Positions 62,380 through 64,000 of a stretch of DNA of 64,000 nucleotides are shown piece by piece (the first letter of the stretch is position 1; each line of letters opens with the position of its first letter). A program made the position numbers and the translations under genes. This stretch comes from Planctomycetota bacterium (GTDB lineage: Bacteria; Planctomycetota; UBA8742; UBA2392). The notes below the pieces were generated by a model. It was not told the origin of the DNA. It made no database searches and saw nothing but the letters and a program-made list of their open reading frames with translations. The DNA is taken from NCBI GenBank assembly GCA_020845475.1, contig JADLFN010000055.1:43873-107872 (forward strand), read 5' to 3'.

Positions 62380-62984
62380 CATGCCCATCGCAAGCGTCGG
62401 CGCAACGCCAGCACAAGCGCGGCCAGGGCGCCAAGCAGCATGGTCCATCTCGCGCGCGCGGAAGTGCTGCATGATTCTTCGTCGGTCTCGGGCGGGCCCC
62501 AAGGCTCTGCGAGCCATTCTTCAACCATGGCGTCTGTCACATCGTTGACGTTGCCGCTCCAGAGCAGTTTTCCGTCGCGGCTGATGGCAAACACGGTGCC
62601 GAACATTGGCACGGTGTACCCCGAAGCGTCAGCCACGCGCACCAGGCCGTAGCGCACGCTGTAGGCGTTGTCAAAGCCGTCAATCTCCGCGTCCGTGTTG
62701 ACATAGCTGGCACTGACCACTTGAAGGCCATAGCCGCCGTAACGGAACTGGAGATCGTTGAAGCGACCCACGGTCGCAATGCAGTGGCTTCAGGACACGC
62801 CAAACCAATCCAGCAAAACCACGCGCGGCTCGGCGCGGCGCAGGTGCGATAGCCGCGTCACTTCAGCGGGCAGATGGCGCGCGGAGAGAAAGGCCTTGTC
62901 GGGAGCGTCCTGTCCGATCTGCTGAGCATGCGCGGTGGAGGCAAAGCAGATGCCAAGCAGTAGAATGATCGCGGTCTTGTGCAT
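62379..62984 (-). CDS. Exported thioredoxin-fold protein, probable selenoprotein (UxxC)
   Basis: Read with TGA at 62790-62792 as selenocysteine, this is a 201-residue protein: signal peptide ('IILLLGICFASTAHA', about 6-20), a TlpA/AhpC-like thioredoxin fold, and a C-terminal hydrophobic tail followed by Arg ('LVLALRRRLRWA'). The redox site reads 'VVLLDWFGVS-U-SHC', U65 and C68, aligned with the FWATWCxxC of TlpA-like proteins. Downstream 'MFGTVFAISRDGKLLW' is the usual cis-Pro-like/strand region. Both halves share one frame with no frameshift. A SECIS-like hairpin follows the TGA. Without Sec insertion it would stop after 64 residues. ATG 62984 lies six bases behind TACGCT. Confidence 0.75.
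62763..62792 (-). promoter_or_regulatory. Sec TGA codon and candidate bacterial SECIS hairpin
   Basis: On the minus strand the TGA (62792-62790) is followed, after 18 bases counting the 5' arm, by loop GTG flanked by the perfect 6-bp stem GCGACC/GGTCGC (62777-62763). A short stem, a small loop starting with G, and a distance of 16-37 bases are what bacterial SECIS elements show, as I recall the published model. Confidence 0.6.
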
Positions 62985-62990
62985 AATCCA

Positions 62991-62996
62991 AGCGTA
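62991..62996 (-). promoter_or_regulatory. Candidate -10 element of the selenoprotein gene
   Basis: On the minus strand TACGCT ends six bases before ATG 62984. TTGGCT lies at the -35 position (63019-63014). Confidence 0.45.
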
Positions 62997-63021
62997 ACAG
63001 CGGATTGCGCGGTAGCCAATG

Positions 63022-63051
63022 AAGAGGGGAGGCCTTGCGGCCTCCCCTCTT
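63022..63051 (-). terminator. Hairpin after the Ig-like surface protein gene
   Basis: A 13-bp perfect stem (AAGAGGGGAGGCC) around a 4-base loop, 14 bases past the stop. The T-run is short, so termination is likely but not certain. Confidence 0.6.
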
Positions 63052-63065
63052 GGTGCAATCAAGAA

Positions 63066-64000
63066 CTAGGCCCTGATGCGACGGCGCAAGGCGACAAGCA
63101 GAGTCGCCAGGACAGCCGCGAGAATCATCCATGGCGTGTGGTTCGCGTCAGCAGAGCAACCGCCGACACCTCCACCGCCGCCGCCAATCGTGCCGCCGCC
63201 TGTACTGCTGGTGACGGTCACGTTGTAAAGCTGCGTGTCGGTGCCGGCCGCGCTGTCAGAAACCTGAACGGTGAACGTGAACACTCCCGCGGCCGTGGGC
63301 GTGCCGGAGAGGCTCGTCGTCAAGCCAGTGGCTGCGGTGTTCAGCGTCAGGCCTGAGGGCAACGTGCCCGACGCGAGGCTCCAGGTGTAAGGACCAGTGC
63401 CGTTCTGGGCGGTAATCGTGGCATTGTATGTCGCGCCGATCACGCCGTTTGGCAGTGTGGTCGTCACGATCGTCAGCGCGCCCGTAACCGTTACCGTTCC
63501 CGAGAGGTTGACAACCTGGTTGGAAGCACCGCCGCCGGAAACAGTAATGGTTCCGGTGTAGGTGGTGGCCGTGGCCGTGGACGCAAACCGAACTTCGATG
63601 GTCTGGGCCGCAAAGGCGCTGCCGGTGTAGTTGATGGTGATGTTGCCGGTGCCAAACGTGCCCGAGGCCGTGGCGTTGCGCATCTCGATGCCCGCGGGCG
63701 TTGAAACCAGCGCCAGCGTGACCGTGCCGGAAGCGGGGGTCAGGTTGGAACCGCTGACTGTGAAGCTGGTCGCCGTGCCCGCTGTGCCGGCCGTGGTGGT
63801 AGGCACCGTCACGTTTGTTGAGCTGACCGTCAGTGAAGGACCACCCGCAGCCGTAACCGTGCCGCTGAGGTTGACGACCTGGTTGGAAGCACCGCCGCCG
63901 GAAACAGTAATGGTTCCGGTGTAAGTGGTTGCCGTGGCGGTGGACGCAAAGCGAACTTCAATCGTCTGGGCTGCAAAGGCGCTGCCGGTGTAGTTGATGG
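63066..64000 (-). CDS. Repeat-containing Ig-like surface protein, C-terminal part
   Basis: The open frame runs off the right edge; 310 residues are visible. It contains repeats of about 121 residues ('FAAQTIEVRFASTATATTYT', 'VSGGGASNQVVNLSGTVT'), two copies partly in view and nearly identical in DNA. A putative Ig (He_PIG-type) domain follows ('YTWSLASGTLPSGLTLN' and 'LSGTPTAAGVFTFTVQVSDS'). The end is a Gly-rich linker, Cys in 'GGCSADANHTPW', a hydrophobic helix and 'LRRRIRA', resembling C-terminal sorting tails. It is a surface or secreted protein, probably adhesive or structural. Confidence 0.8.
   Translation of the reverse strand, partial: INYTGSAFAAQTIEVRFASTATATTYTGTITVSGGGASNQVVNLSGTVTAAGGPSLTVSSTNVTVPTTTAGTAGTATSFTVSGSNLTPASGTVTLALVSTPAGIEMRNATASGTFGTGNITINYTGSAFAAQTIEVRFASTATATTYTGTITVSGGGASNQVVNLSGTVTVTGALTIVTTTLPNGVIGATYNATITAQNGTGPYTWSLASGTLPSGLTLNTAATGLTTSLSGTPTAAGVFTFTVQVSDSAAGTDTQLYNVTVTSSTGGGTIGGGGGGVGGCSADANHTPWMILAAVLATLLVALRRRIRA

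Noticed and set aside
62790..62792. Nonsense mutation or frameshift making a pseudogene
   Set aside because: Both halves are in the same frame, the stop is TGA exactly at the redox Cys position, and a SECIS-like hairpin follows; selenocysteine explains it better, though sequencing error cannot be excluded.

Overview
The window is about 64 kb of GC-rich bacterial chromosome. It looks like a Gram-negative, outer-membrane-bearing lineage, most probably Planctomycetota or a close relative. The clues are: a deoxyhypusine-synthase-family gene; a zinc-ribbon/prenyltransferase-like-repeat/HEAT protein of a type I associate with planctomycetes; a PheT without the tRNA-binding OB domain; an Mla-type lipid transport locus; HldD, which serves LPS heptose synthesis; and many secreted proteins. 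The assignment is inference. No rRNA, tRNA, CRISPR array, transposase or integrase was recognised.

Layout. Positions 1-9,900: the end of a secreted carboxypeptidase-regulatory-like protein, then a leftward pgpA - SpoIIE phosphatase - anti-sigma kinase - STAS antagonist partner-switching operon, then a rightward Mla operon (STAS, permease, ATPase, two MCE proteins, TPR lipoprotein). Positions 9,900-29,800: mixed housekeeping and envelope genes, including a squalene-oxidase-repeat/HEAT protein, aminotransferase, UbiA prenyltransferase, a TPR solenoid, DinB, FHA-GAF-HD-GYP, an inactive-looking rhomboid, an S41 protease, pheT, lgt, DUF169, acyl-CoA ligase and thioesterase. Positions 29,800-36,500: a tricorn-like protease, a second TPR solenoid, MazG and deoxyhypusine synthase. 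Positions 36,500-39,900: a 3.2-kb island bracketed by two copies of the deoxyhypusine synthase 3' end. It carries a protein that looks like an HK97-fold capsid or encapsulin shell, plus Cys-rich, MORN-like and pilin-like proteins. Positions 40,300-46,200: hldD, a phosphatase, recA and alaS.

Positions 46,300-62,300 hold a fatty-acid synthesis cluster in the usual order rpmF-plsX-fabH-fabD-fabG-acpP-fabF. It is interrupted twice: by a reverse-oriented ATP-grasp gene between inverted repeats, and by a 9-kb propionyl-CoA module (carboxylase beta, biotin carboxylase, biotin carrier, methylmalonyl-CoA mutase catalytic subunit, epimerase). Three paralogous secreted proteins and a four-helix-bundle gene are scattered within that module. 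The window ends with two leftward exported proteins that share a C-terminal sorting-like tail.

Main points from the hunt: (1) an exported thioredoxin-fold gene has an in-frame TGA exactly where the first CxxC cysteine belongs, followed by a SECIS-like hairpin, so it is probably a selenoprotein; (2) the capsid-like island sits at a duplicated gene end whose two copies differ only at synonymous sites; (3) two segments between inverted repeats hold genes opposite to their neighbours and may be invertible; (4) several start codons without a Shine-Dalgarno sequence sit 6-9 nt behind a TANNNT hexamer, which suggests leaderless transcripts.
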